Positions 26,619 to 35,087 of a DNA stretch of 64,000 nucleotides are shown here, in pieces. The notes beneath the pieces are model-generated. The model saw only the letters and a list, made by a program, of their open reading frames with translations. It was not told the DNA's origin and ran no database searches. Origin of the DNA: Pseudomonas arcuscaelestis. Its GTDB lineage: Bacteria > Pseudomonadota > Gammaproteobacteria > Pseudomonadales > Pseudomonadaceae. Location: contig NZ_JACOPV010000004.1 of assembly GCF_016881005.1 (NCBI RefSeq), positions 186,001 through 250,000 on the forward strand. The letters are read 5' to 3'. The translations under genes were made by a program, and so were the position numbers. How positions within the stretch are numbered: position 1 is the first letter of the stretch; every line of letters begins with the position of its first letter.

Positions 26619-26670
26619 TGATAGGTTTAAAAGTTATAAATAAATCGATATTTATTCTTTTTGTTTTTAT
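26619..26670 (+). promoter_or_regulatory. AT-rich regulatory block upstream of lsfA
   Basis: Nearly pure A/T over 50 bases, starting TGATAGGTTTAAAAGTTATAAATAAAT. It aligns well with 16801-16855 before tcyJ (shared ATAGGTTTAAAA, then TTATTCTTTTT). This points to a common activator, probably CysB. Confidence 0.45.
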
Positions 26671-26721
26671 GTCATAGCAGGCACAGTGAGCCCATAACGA
26701 ACCCAGCCAAGGAGCCGCACC

Positions 26722-27360
26722 ATGAGCCTCAGACTCGGCGATATCGCCCCCGACTTCGAACAGGATTCCAGCGCCGGCAAGATCCGCTTCCACGAGTGGC
26801 TGGGTAACAGCTGGGGCGTGCTGTTTTCGCACCCAGCCGACTTCACCCCGGTCTGCACCACCGAACTGGGCTTCACTGCCAAGCTCAAGGAGCAGTTTGC
26901 CGAGCGTGGCGTGAAGGCCATTGCCTTGTCGGTCGACCCGGTCGATTCCCATCACCGCTGGATTGAAGACATCAACGAAACCCAGAACACCACCGTCAAC
27001 TTCCCGATCCTGGCCGATGCCGATCGCAAAGTGTCTGACCTATACGACCTGATTCATCCCAATGCCAGCGATACCCTCACGGTGCGCTCCTTGTTCGTGA
27101 TTGACCCGAACAAGAAGATCCGCCTCACCATTACCTACCCAGCCAGTACCGGGCGTAACTTCCACGAGATCCTGCGGGTGATCGACTCCTTGCAGCTCAC
27201 CGACAACCACAAGGTGGCCACGCCAGCCAACTGGCAGGACGGAGATGAGGTGGTGATCGTGCCCTCGCTCAAGGATGAAGACGAAATCAAGCAACGCTTT
27301 CCCAAGGGCTACCGAGCGGTCAAGCCGTACCTGCGCCTGACCCCACAGCCCAATCGCTGA
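26722..27360 (+). CDS. lsfA: 1-Cys peroxiredoxin
   Basis: 212 residues, Prx6-type. The peroxidatic cysteine is C45 in PADFTPVCTTE, and the long C-terminal dimerisation region (to about residue 210) is present. It reduces peroxides in the cytoplasm; LsfA is known as a sulfate-starvation-induced protein in Pseudomonas. C45 is the only cysteine and Met1 the only methionine. AAGGAG precedes the start. Monocistronic, between two terminators. Confidence 0.92.
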   Translation: MSLRLGDIAPDFEQDSSAGKIRFHEWLGNSWGVLFSHPADFTPVCTTELGFTAKLKEQFAERGVKAIALSVDPVDSHHRWIEDINETQNTTVNFPILADADRKVSDLYDLIHPNASDTLTVRSLFVIDPNKKIRLTITYPASTGRNFHEILRVIDSLQLTDNHKVATPANWQDGDEVVIVPSLKDEDEIKQRFPKGYRAVKPYLRLTPQPNR

Positions 27361-27383
27361 TCATTCAACCATGCAGGGATTTT

Positions 27384-27407
27384 GGGCCGTTTCGACGGCC
27401 CTTTTTT
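27384..27407 (+). terminator. Rho-independent terminator after lsfA
   Basis: GGGCCGT, loop TTCG, ACGGCCC, then TTTTTT: 7-base perfect GC-rich stem, 23 bases after the stop. Confidence 0.9.
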
Positions 27408-27475
27408 AGGGTCAAAATTAATAGATCATAAAAGAATAAACAAATGAATAAATATGATTTATTGGTATATGTGTC
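27408..27475 (+). promoter_or_regulatory. AT-rich promoter region of ssuEADCBF
   Basis: A/T-rich stretch with repeated AATAAA/GAATAAA words (27431-27453) about 100-120 bases before ssuE. Composition and words resemble the blocks ahead of lsfA and tcyJ. A CysB/Cbl-like activator site is likely but not proven. Confidence 0.4.
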
Positions 27476-27551
27476 GAGCTGTTAAGGTCAATCCATTCCA
27501 GCGAGAACTCGACCTCGCGGCCTTTCAGAACACGATCAAGGATGCGCTCCA

Positions 27552-28145
27552 ATGCTGGTTGTTTCTCTCGGTGGTAGTCCCAGTCTGCGTTCACGTTCCG
27601 GCGTGCTGCTTGAGCGCAGCCGGCAGTGGTTGCAAGGCCAGGGCGTAGAGGTGGTGACATTCCAGGTCCGCGACTTTCCGGCCGAGGACCTGCTGCATGC
27701 GCGATTCGATAGCCCCAAGGTGCAGCACTTCCTGGCGTTGGTAGAACAAGCCGACGGCCTGGTGGTCGCGACCCCGGTGTACAAAGCCTCGTTTGCCGGT
27801 GCGCTGAAAACCTTGCTGGATCTGCTACCTGAGCGTGCCCTGAACCACAAGGTGGTATTGCCCATCGCAACCGGTGGCAGCATCGCCCACATGCTGGCTG
27901 TGGATTACGCCCTCAAGCCGGTGCTGTCTGCGCTCAAGGCGCAGGAAACCCTGCAAGGGATTTTCGCCGACGACAGCCAGATCACCTACGGCGAAGGCAA
28001 TAACGCAGCGCAATTGGCGCCGGTATTGGAGCAACGCCTGAACGAATCGCTTGAACTGTTTCACAGTGCCTTGGCACGCAGGCCGAAACCGGTCGCACCC
28101 GGTGTACTGAATGAACGTCTGCTCAGTGCTCGCTGGAGCATCTGA
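27552..28145 (+). CDS. ssuE: NADPH-dependent FMN reductase of sulfonate use
   Basis: 197 residues, flavodoxin-like. It supplies FMNH2 to the SsuD monooxygenase. Start region [14 protein letters not shown] binds FMN phosphate; [22 protein letters not shown] (71-92) is family-typical. Tyr119 sits where E. coli SsuE has the pi-helix tyrosine important for flavin transfer (by alignment in my head, so inference). AAGGA lies about 10 bases before the ATG. No cysteine. First gene of ssuEADCBF; 93 bases separate it from ssuA. Confidence 0.92.
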   Translation: MLVVSLGGSPSLRSRSGVLLERSRQWLQGQGVEVVTFQVRDFPAEDLLHARFDSPKVQHFLALVEQADGLVVATPVYKASFAGALKTLLDLLPERALNHKVVLPIATGGSIAHMLAVDYALKPVLSALKAQETLQGIFADDSQITYGEGNNAAQLAPVLEQRLNESLELFHSALARRPKPVAPGVLNERLLSARWSI

Positions 28146-28238
28146 GCCGCTGTAACTGTTTTCTCGCAAGTCCCACCTTACTCGCCCGCCAACGGGCAAG
28201 CAGGTGCAGCCAAAACCCAACAGCAAAAGGAGAGCGCT

Positions 28239-29204
28239 ATGCGCACTGTCATTTTGCGTCGTGGTCTGGTCGCTCTGTTTGCTGCGGCTGTGTCCTTCGG
28301 CGCCATTACTCAAGCTCAGGCACAAAGCCTGCGCATCGGTTATCAGAAATACGGCACCCTGGTGTTGCTCAAGGCCAAGGGCTCGTTGGAGAAGCGCCTG
28401 GCAGCCCAGGGTATCCAGGTTCAATGGACCGAGTTTCCTGGCGGCCCGCAACTACTGGAAGGCCTGAACGTCGGCTCCATCGATTTCGGAGTCACCGGCG
28501 AAACCCCTCCGGTGTTTGCCCAGGCTGCCGGGGCTGACTTGCTGTATGTGGCCTACGAGCCGCCGGCACCGCATAGCGAAGCGATTCTGGTGCCCAAGGG
28601 CTCGTCGATTCAGGCGGTGAAGGACCTCAAGGGCAAGAAAGTCGCCCTCAACAAAGGCTCGAACGTTCACTACCTGCTGGTTCGCGCCCTGGAAGATGCC
28701 GGCCTCAAATACACCGACATCCAGCCGGTATTCCTGCCGCCTGCCGATGCCCGTGCTGCGTTCGAACGCGGCAGCGTCGATGCCTGGGTCATCTGGGATC
28801 CTTACCAGGCCGCCGCCGAGCAGCAGCTGCAGGCACGCACGCTGCGCGACGGTAAAGACATCGTCGACAACCACCAGTTCTACCTGGCCACCAAGACCTA
28901 CGCACAGCAGCATCCCGAGGTGATCAGCACCCTGGTCGAAGAAGTGCGTGCGGTGGGCGAGTGGTCCAAGGCCAATCCGCAGGAAGTGACCGACCAGGTT
29001 GCACCGCTGCTGGGCCTGCCAGCCGACATCACCCTGACCTCGGTAAAACGCCAGGGCTATGGCGCTCACTTCCTGACCCCGGATGTGGTCAGCGCCCAGC
29101 AGAAAATCGCTGACACCTTCCACACGCTCAAGCTGATTCCCAAGCCGCTGAGCATCAAGGATGTGATCTGGACACCCCCGGCCAAGGTCGCCAGCGTGCC
29201 TTGA
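28239..29204 (+). CDS. ssuA: Aliphatic sulfonate periplasmic binding protein
   Basis: 321 residues. Signal peptide to about residue 28 (TQAQA-QS), then the SsuA fold (LRIGYQKYGTLVLLKAKGSLE; WTEFPGGPQLLEGLNVGSIDFG). It delivers alkanesulfonates to SsuBC. There is no cysteine, and Met1 is the only methionine. AAGGAG lies ahead of the start. Confidence 0.93.
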   Translation: MRTVILRRGLVALFAAAVSFGAITQAQAQSLRIGYQKYGTLVLLKAKGSLEKRLAAQGIQVQWTEFPGGPQLLEGLNVGSIDFGVTGETPPVFAQAAGADLLYVAYEPPAPHSEAILVPKGSSIQAVKDLKGKKVALNKGSNVHYLLVRALEDAGLKYTDIQPVFLPPADARAAFERGSVDAWVIWDPYQAAAEQQLQARTLRDGKDIVDNHQFYLATKTYAQQHPEVISTLVEEVRAVGEWSKANPQEVTDQVAPLLGLPADITLTSVKRQGYGAHFLTPDVVSAQQKIADTFHTLKLIPKPLSIKDVIWTPPAKVASVP

Positions 29205-29262
29205 CGATTCGCCCGTGCCGGGAGCTGCTCCCGGCTTGCGTACCCCTTAGGAGACAACTCCA

Positions 29263-30411
29263 ATGAGCCTCAATATTTTCTGGTTTCTTCCCACTCACGG
29301 CGACGGTCACTACCTGGGCACTTCCGAAGGTGCCCGTGCAGTTGATCATGGTTACTTGCAACAGATCGCCCAAGCAGCCGACCGCCTGGGCTTTGGTGGG
29401 GTGCTGATCCCGACCGGTCGTTCCTGCGAAGACTCCTGGCTGGTAGCCGCCTCGCTGATTCCGGTTACCCAACGTCTGAAATTTCTCGTGGCCCTGCGCC
29501 CAGGTATCATTTCGCCGACGGTGGCTGCACGTCAGGCCGCGACGCTGGATAGACTTTCCGGTGGCCGTGCACTGTTCAACCTGGTGACCGGGGGTGACCC
29601 GGAAGAGCTTTCCGGTGATGGCTTGTTTCTCAGCCATGAAGAGCGCTACCAGGCGTCGGTGGAGTTCACCCGTATCTGGCGGCGGGTGCTGGAAGGCGAG
29701 ACAGTCGACTACGACGGTCAGCACATTCAGGTCAAAGGCGCCAAGTTGCTCTACCCGCCGATCCAGCAGCCGCGTCCGCCGCTGTACTTTGGTGGCTCCT
29801 CGGAAGCGGCCCAGGACCTGGCCGCCGAGCAGGTCGAGCTTTACCTGACCTGGGGTGAGCCGCCAGCGGCCGTGGCCGAGAAGATCGAGCAGGTTCGCGC
29901 CAAGGCCGCCAAGCAAGGCCGCAGCGTGCGCTTTGGCATTCGCTTGCATGTGATCGTGCGCGAAACCAACGCCGAAGCCTGGCAGGCCGCCGAGCGTCTT
30001 ATCTCGCACCTGGACGATGACACCATTGCCCGTGCCCAGGCCTCGCTCTCACGCTTCGATTCGGTGGGCCAGCAACGCATGGCGGCGCTGCACGGCGGCA
30101 GCCGTGACAATCTGGAAGTGAGCCCCAACCTGTGGGCTGGAGTGGGCCTGGTACGTGGTGGTGCCGGCACTGCGCTGGTGGGCGATGGACCGACCGTGGC
30201 CGAACGGGTCAAGGAATACGCCGCGTTGGGCATCGACACCTTTATCTTCTCGGGTTATCCACACCTGGAAGAATCCTATCGTGTGGCCGAGTTGCTGTTC
30301 CCGCACCTGGACGTGGAGCGTCCCGAGCTGCCGAAAAGTGGCGGCTATGTGAGCCCGTTTGGTGAAATGGTCGCCAACGACATTTTGCCCAAATCCACGG
30401 CACAGCGCTGA
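29263..30411 (+). CDS. ssuD: FMNH2-dependent alkanesulfonate monooxygenase
   Basis: 382 residues, one more than E. coli SsuD. It belongs to the luciferase-like family and cleaves alkanesulfonates to aldehyde and sulfite using FMNH2 from Ssu[18 protein letters not shown] at the start and [12 protein letters not shown] near residue 327 match SsuD. One cysteine (SCEDS) is retained near residue 54, where E. coli SsuD also has a conserved Cys. It follows ssuA by 58 bases and precedes ssuC by 10. Confidence 0.95.
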   Translation: MSLNIFWFLPTHGDGHYLGTSEGARAVDHGYLQQIAQAADRLGFGGVLIPTGRSCEDSWLVAASLIPVTQRLKFLVALRPGIISPTVAARQAATLDRLSGGRALFNLVTGGDPEELSGDGLFLSHEERYQASVEFTRIWRRVLEGETVDYDGQHIQVKGAKLLYPPIQQPRPPLYFGGSSEAAQDLAAEQVELYLTWGEPPAAVAEKIEQVRAKAAKQGRSVRFGIRLHVIVRETNAEAWQAAERLISHLDDDTIARAQASLSRFDSVGQQRMAALHGGSRDNLEVSPNLWAGVGLVRGGAGTALVGDGPTVAERVKEYAALGIDTFIFSGYPHLEESYRVAELLFPHLDVERPELPKSGGYVSPFGEMVANDILPKSTAQR

Positions 30412-30421
30412 GGGTCGGGTC

Positions 30422-31216
30422 ATGAGTCGTGTATCCACATCCTGGTCACAGCGTTTGGCGCCTTGGGCGCTGCCGCTGCTGCTGTTGGCACTCTGGCAGT
30501 TGGCAGTCAGCGTTGGCTGGCTGTCCACGCGTATCCTGCCGGCACCGAGTGCGGTGTTCAGCGCCGGTGTCGAACTGGTGCGCAGCGGCGAAATCTGGAC
30601 CCACCTGGCGATCAGTGGCTGGCGCGCCGCGCTGGGCTTTTTGATCGGTGGTGCGATCGGCCTGGTGCTGGGCTTTATCACCGGCTTGTCGAAGTGGGGC
30701 GAGCGCTTGCTCGACAGTTCGGTACAGATGATCCGCAACGTGCCGCATCTTGCCCTGATTCCGCTGGTGATCCTGTGGTTCGGCATCGATGAGTCGGCGA
30801 AGATTTTCCTGGTCGCCCTGGGCACGCTGTTCCCGATTTATCTCAATACCTACCACGGCATTCGCAATGTCGACCCGGCATTGGTGGAGATGGCTCGCAG
30901 CTATGGCTTGTCCGGCTTCGAGTTGTTTCGCCAGGTCATCCTGCCCGGTGCCTTGCCTTCGATTCTGGTCGGCGTGCGCTTCGCATTGGGCTTTATGTGG
31001 CTGACCCTGATCGTCGCTGAAACCATTTCTGCCAATGCCGGCATTGGCTACCTGGCAATGAATGCCCGTGAGTTTCTGCAGACCGATGTGGTGGTGCTGG
31101 CGATTGTTTTGTATGCCGTGCTCGGCAAACTTGCTGACCTGGCTGCACGCGGCCTTGAGCGGGTATGGCTGCGCTGGCATCCGGCTTATCAACCCACTCG
31201 GGGAGAGGGCGCATGA
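30422..31216 (+). CDS. ssuC: Sulfonate ABC transporter permease
   Basis: 264 residues with about six hydrophobic helices, and a permease loop around [28 protein letters not shown] 30422 is chosen because it follows the ssuD stop directly and opens the expected N-terminus; an earlier in-frame ATG at 30359 is inside ssuD. It overlaps ssuB by 4 bases (ATGA). Confidence 0.93.
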   Translation: MSRVSTSWSQRLAPWALPLLLLALWQLAVSVGWLSTRILPAPSAVFSAGVELVRSGEIWTHLAISGWRAALGFLIGGAIGLVLGFITGLSKWGERLLDSSVQMIRNVPHLALIPLVILWFGIDESAKIFLVALGTLFPIYLNTYHGIRNVDPALVEMARSYGLSGFELFRQVILPGALPSILVGVRFALGFMWLTLIVAETISANAGIGYLAMNAREFLQTDVVVLAIVLYAVLGKLADLAARGLERVWLRWHPAYQPTRGEGA

Positions 31217-32025
31217 CCATCCTCAAGGAAGCACCGGCACGACTGCTGCGCGGTATACCGTTGGCGGCGAACAACCTGCAGAAAACCTTCGGCCAGCGCC
31301 AGGTGCTGCGTGACATCGACCTGCATATTCCGGCCGGCCAATTCGTGGCCATTGTCGGCCGTAGCGGTTGTGGCAAAAGCACCTTGCTGCGCTTGCTCGC
31401 AGGGCTCGACCAGCCAAGTGGTGGCGAGCTTCTGGCAGGCTCGGCGCCGTTGAGCGCGGCGCGTGAGGACACCCGACTGATGTTCCAGGAAGCGCGCCTG
31501 CTGCCCTGGAAGAAAGTTATCGACAACGTTGGCCTGGGCTTGTCGGGCAACTGGCGTCCGCAGGCGTTGCACGCTCTGGAGGCGGTGGGCCTTGCCGAGC
31601 GCGCCAACGAATGGCCGGCAGCTCTTTCTGGCGGGCAGAAGCAGCGTGTAGCCCTGGCTCGCGCATTGATTCACCAGCCGCGTCTGTTATTGCTCGACGA
31701 ACCGTTGGGCGCACTGGATGCGCTGACTCGAATCGAGATGCAGCACCTGATTGAACGGCTCTGGCGCGAGCACGGCTTCACCGTATTGCTGGTTACCCAT
31801 GATGTCAGCGAAGCAGTTGCCGTGGCAGACCGGGTAATTCTCATCGAAGACGGCCAAGTGGGGCTGGACCTGACCGTCGATCTGCCGCGCCCTCGTGTGC
31901 GTGGCTCGCATCGACTGGCGGCGCTGGAAACCGAAGTTCTCAACCGCGTTCTCTCGGTGCCTGCTGCACCAGCGGAACCGGAACCTGTAGCACCTTTGCC
32001 AACGCAGCTGCGTTGGGCTCATTGA
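31213..32025 (+). CDS. ssuB: Sulfonate ABC transporter ATPase
   Basis: 270 residues. Walker [10 protein letters not shown] is at 49-57; the signature [15 protein letters not shown], Walker [15 protein letters not shown] and VTHDVSEAV follow. ATG 31213 overlaps the ssuC stop; an earlier ATG (31165) lies inside ssuC. The C-terminal 25 residues are Pro/Ala-rich and probably flexible. Confidence 0.93.
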   Translation: MTILKEAPARLLRGIPLAANNLQKTFGQRQVLRDIDLHIPAGQFVAIVGRSGCGKSTLLRLLAGLDQPSGGELLAGSAPLSAAREDTRLMFQEARLLPWKKVIDNVGLGLSGNWRPQALHALEAVGLAERANEWPAALSGGQKQRVALARALIHQPRLLLLDEPLGALDALTRIEMQHLIERLWREHGFTVLLVTHDVSEAVAVADRVILIEDGQVGLDLTVDLPRPRVRGSHRLAALETEVLNRVLSVPAAPAEPEPVAPLPTQLRWAH

Positions 32026-32043
32026 CCTGAAGGAAGCAAAGCG

Positions 32044-32259
32044 ATGACCATCAAAGCGATCAACGTACGTAACCAGTTCAAAGGCACCGTGAAGGAAATC
32101 CTTGAAGGCCCGGTACTGTCGGAAATCGACGTGCAGACGGCTTCAGGCATTGTCACCTCAGTGATCACCACCCGCTCGGTACGTGAGCTGGAACTGACCA
32201 TTGGCAGTGAGGTAATTGCCTTCGTGAAGTCCACTGAAGTGTCGATTGCCAAACTTTGA
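32044..32259 (+). CDS. ssuF: Molybdopterin-binding (TOBE) protein SsuF
   Basis: 71 residues, a single TOBE/molbindin domain (INVRNQFKGTVKEILEGPV; SEVIAFVKSTEVSIAKL). In Pseudomonas it closes the ssuEADCBF operon and is needed for growth on sulfonates, although its ligand and role are unclear. AAGGAAG precedes the start. No cysteine, and only the first methionine. It lies 18 bases after ssuB and ends at a REP-based hairpin. Confidence 0.9.
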   Translation: MTIKAINVRNQFKGTVKEILEGPVLSEIDVQTASGIVTSVITTRSVRELELTIGSEVIAFVKSTEVSIAKL

Positions 32260-32260
32260 T

Positions 32261-32327
32261 CCATCGCACGACAAGCTCCCTTCCACAGGCCATGCACCCC
32301 TGTGGGAGCGGGCTTGCCTCGCGATGG
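32261..32327. repeat. Long REP palindrome, probable bidirectional terminator
   Basis: CCATCGC (32261-32267) pairs with GCGATGG (32321-32327), AAGC with GCTT, and CCACAGG (32283-32289) with CCTGTGG (32299-32305), giving a long interrupted hairpin. It contains the REP core GGGAGCGGGCTTGCCTCGCG. It fills the gap between the convergent ssuF and TetR genes. Confidence 0.75.
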
Positions 32328-32332
32328 CAGTT

Positions 32333-32959
32333 TCAGCGTTTAGGCAAAAAAGGCGGCAAATACAGGCCCAGGTACGCATCAAACACGCGCATGCCTTCCT
32401 CAGCCATGCGCGGCGTGATTTGCCCATGTAGCTGTACCGAACGGGCATAGACCCGGTCGCCGAGTTCCATGGCCAGGGCAAACACATCGACATCATTCGG
32501 CAGCACGGGCAACTGGAAGTGCTCGGCGAACAGCTTGTGCATCAAGTCGCCCAGCTCGATATCGTGCTGGCGATCGGCTTGGGTGACTTCGCTCAAGCCA
32601 TGCTGGGCAAGGATCAGCTGCCGGGCTGCGGCATCCTCGTTGTAGATACTCAACATGCGCAGCTCGACCAGACGCGACAGGTCGTGCCAGGTAGTGAGTG
32701 CAGAGGTGTCGATCGGTTGCGCCAGGCACGCTCGAAAGGCTGCATGAACATCGGCAGTCAGGGCTTCGAGCAATGCCGGGACGCTGGCGAAAAAGTGATA
32801 CACCGAGGACGGCGGGATTTGCGCCCGCTCGGCGACACTGTAGATCGATAGCCCTGCCACTCCTTCGCTGGCCAGCAGGGTGCGCGCCGCTGCAAGGATC
32901 GAGTCGATCCGCGCCTGGCTGCCAGCGCGGGGTTTGCGTGTACTGACGGTACGGCTCAT
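32333..32959 (-). CDS. TetR/AcrR-family transcriptional regulator
   Basis: 208 residues. The N-terminal HTH (RIDSILAAARTLLASEGVAG..SIYSVAERAQIPPSSVYHFF) is typical, and the C-terminal ligand domain is family-specific. ATG 32959 is used because the gshA stop (TGA, 32963-32961) lies one base ahead, giving translational coupling. Target and ligand are unknown; candidates are gshA itself and the ssu operon. No clear TetR palindrome was seen next to it. Confidence 0.8.
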   Translation of the reverse strand: MSRTVSTRKPRAGSQARIDSILAAARTLLASEGVAGLSIYSVAERAQIPPSSVYHFFASVPALLEALTADVHAAFRACLAQPIDTSALTTWHDLSRLVELRMLSIYNEDAAARQLILAQHGLSEVTQADRQHDIELGDLMHKLFAEHFQLPVLPNDVDVFALAMELGDRVYARSVQLHGQITPRMAEEGMRVFDAYLGLYLPPFLPKR

Positions 32960-32960
32960 A

Positions 32961-34547
32961 TCAGTTGCTGATCGCCAGGATGCTGGCCTGGTAAGCGCTG
33001 ACGAACAGGTCGAAGTCGGCCTTGTCCTCTTCGCGCTCAAGCCTGGTTTGCGCTTCCAGGGACTCGCGCGCAGCAGTCTCGAAACGCTGCTGCTCTTCGG
33101 CTGACAGGGCCTTGGCGCGGAAGAACTCGGCGTGCGCCTGGCTCTGGCGTAGAGAGAAGCGGCTGAAGCTTTCCTTGTGCTCGATCATGCTTGCCAGTAC
33201 CTGGGCCGACGGGGTCAGGGATGGATCGCTGACTTTGTCTTTTTGCAAGCTCAGGGCTTTGCTGTGCTCGTCACTGTTCAGGCTGCGGTCAAGCAATGCG
33301 GCCAGCGGCGCAATACGCTCGAGCAGCTCGTTGGCCCACGCCTTGAGTTCTACAGGCTTGCCATGCTGCTGCAGCATCAGACCCGGGCGACGACCTTCCT
33401 TGACCACACTGAGGAAGTTCGACGTGCAGTTGCCACATTCCTGATTGCCCAGCAGCGGGCTGTCATCCAGGGCGCAGAACAGCAGGAAGGCATCCAGGAA
33501 GCGTGACTCCGGCAGATCGATACCGGTCGGCAGGAACGGGTTGATGTCCAGGCAACGTACTTCGACGTACTGAATGCCGCGTGCCATCAGGGCCTGGATC
33601 GGCCGTTCGCCACTGTAGGTCACCCGCTTGGGACGAATATTGGAGTAGTACTCGTTTTCGATCTGCAAGATATTGGTGTTGAGCTGTACCCACTCGCCAT
33701 CCTTGTGCGTACCGATTTCTACATAGGGCGCATACGGCGTGGCGACGGCCTTGCGCAGGCTGTCGGTATAGCTGCTCAGATCGTTGTAGCAAGGCGTCAG
33801 GCCTGCCTGGGCGTTGCTCTGGTAGCCCAGGTCGCTCATACGCAGGCTGGTGGCATAAGGCAGGTAAAGGGTATCGACGTCGAACTGTTCGAGTGAATGA
33901 GCCCGGCCACGCAGGAAACCCGCGTCCAGGGCCGGCGAGGCGCCGAACAGGTACATCAGCAACCAGCTGTAGCGGCGGAAGTTGCGGATCAGGGCAATGT
34001 AGGCTGCCGACTGATACTCACGGTCATCCAGGCTGCTGCCTTCAGCGGCGCGCAGCAGCGGCCAGAGGCTTTCTGGCAGCGAGAAATTGTAGTGAATACC
34101 GGCGATGCACTGCATGGTGCGGCCGTACCGCAGGGCCAGGCCCTTGCGGTACACATACTTGAGCTGGCCAATATTCGACTCACCGTACCAGGCGATTGGA
34201 ATATCTTCCTCGGCTGGCAGTGGACACGGCATCGACGGGCTCCACAGGTATTCGCTACCCAGCTTGGTGTAGGCGAACCGGTGGATGTTCTCCAGGCTTT
34301 CCAGGGTCTGCGCAGGGTCGGCCAGGGCTGGGGTAATGAACTCCAGCAGCGACTCCGAGTAGTCCGTGGTGATCTGCTCGTGGGTCAACGCCGCGCCGAG
34401 AGCTTCGGGGTGCGGGGTTTGTGCCAGACGACCGTCGTCGGTCACACGCAAGCATTCGCGCTCGATGCCGTGCAGGCACTGCTTGAGCAGGGAGAGGTTG
34501 TCGCCTTGGCCGAGCAAGCTCAGGCGGCGGTTGAGAAGTTCGCTCAA
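32961..34547 (-). CDS. gshA: Glutamate-cysteine ligase
   Basis: 528 residues from the TTG start proposed here. It makes gamma-glutamylcysteine, the first step of glutathione synthesis, in the cytoplasm. Landmarks are [12 protein letters not shown] (near residue 23), [23 protein letters not shown] and [29 protein letters not shown]. Two starts are possible: GTG 34562 and TTG 34547. TTG is preferred because AAGGAA sits six bases ahead of it and the protein then begins with SELLNRRL, as in other Pseudomonas GshA. It is coupled to the TetR gene. Confidence 0.93.
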   Translation of the reverse strand: MSELLNRRLSLLGQGDNLSLLKQCLHGIERECLRVTDDGRLAQTPHPEALGAALTHEQITTDYSESLLEFITPALADPAQTLESLENIHRFAYTKLGSEYLWSPSMPCPLPAEEDIPIAWYGESNIGQLKYVYRKGLALRYGRTMQCIAGIHYNFSLPESLWPLLRAAEGSSLDDREYQSAAYIALIRNFRRYSWLLMYLFGASPALDAGFLRGRAHSLEQFDVDTLYLPYATSLRMSDLGYQSNAQAGLTPCYNDLSSYTDSLRKAVATPYAPYVEIGTHKDGEWVQLNTNILQIENEYYSNIRPKRVTYSGERPIQALMARGIQYVEVRCLDINPFLPTGIDLPESRFLDAFLLFCALDDSPLLGNQECGNCTSNFLSVVKEGRRPGLMLQQHGKPVELKAWANELLERIAPLAALLDRSLNSDEHSKALSLQKDKVSDPSLTPSAQVLASMIEHKESFSRFSLRQSQAHAEFFRAKALSAEEQQRFETAARESLEAQTRLEREEDKADFDLFVSAYQASILAISN

Positions 34548-34700
34548 GATGGATTCCTTCACGCATCAGTCGCCCCAATATGGGGGTGGAAATGACGGTC
34601 TACAAGGGTGGACAGAGGAACTGGCGTTGTCGCCTGGTTTCGGCCGGTTTTCGGCAGCGCCTGCGCTCTGCCGAAAGTATCCCAATTTTGCCGTTTGAGG

Positions 34701-35087
34701 CTAGAGGACGACGAACGTTCCTTGCGCTTTTGCCACCAGCTTGTCGCCCTGAAGCACATCGGCGTCGACCACCAGCGTGCGCCGCCCGGCGTGCAGCACC
34801 CGGGCGATACACAGCACTTCACCGTCGCCAACCGCGCGCAGGTAGTTGATCTTGCATTCCAGGGTCACGCTCTGCTGGTCGAAGCCATGGGCGCTGGAAC
34901 AGGCCAGGCCCATCGCAGTATCGACCAGGCTGAAGATCGCGCCGCCATGCAGCTTGCCACCGCGGTTGCGCAACTCCGGCGCCAGGGCCAGGGTCATGTG
35001 CGCAACGCCTGCTTCCAGATGCTGCAGGCGGCAGCCGAGAAACTGGCTGAAGGCGCTGAGGACAACCTCTTGTGGGGCCGGCATCAC
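34701..35087 (-). CDS. PaaI-family thioesterase
   Basis: 128 residues, single hotdog fold. The family signature [23 protein letters not shown] (about 62-84) carries the HGG motif and the catalytic acidic region. It hydrolyses an acyl-CoA; the acyl chain is unknown. Its ATG overlaps the tex stop by 4 bases, so it is probably translated from the tex transcript. Alternative annotation: DUF4442 or hydroxyphenylacetyl-CoA thioesterase. Confidence 0.82.
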   Translation of the reverse strand: MMPAPQEVVLSAFSQFLGCRLQHLEAGVAHMTLALAPELRNRGGKLHGGAIFSLVDTAMGLACSSAHGFDQQSVTLECKINYLRAVGDGEVLCIARVLHAGRRTLVVDADVLQGDKLVAKAQGTFVVL

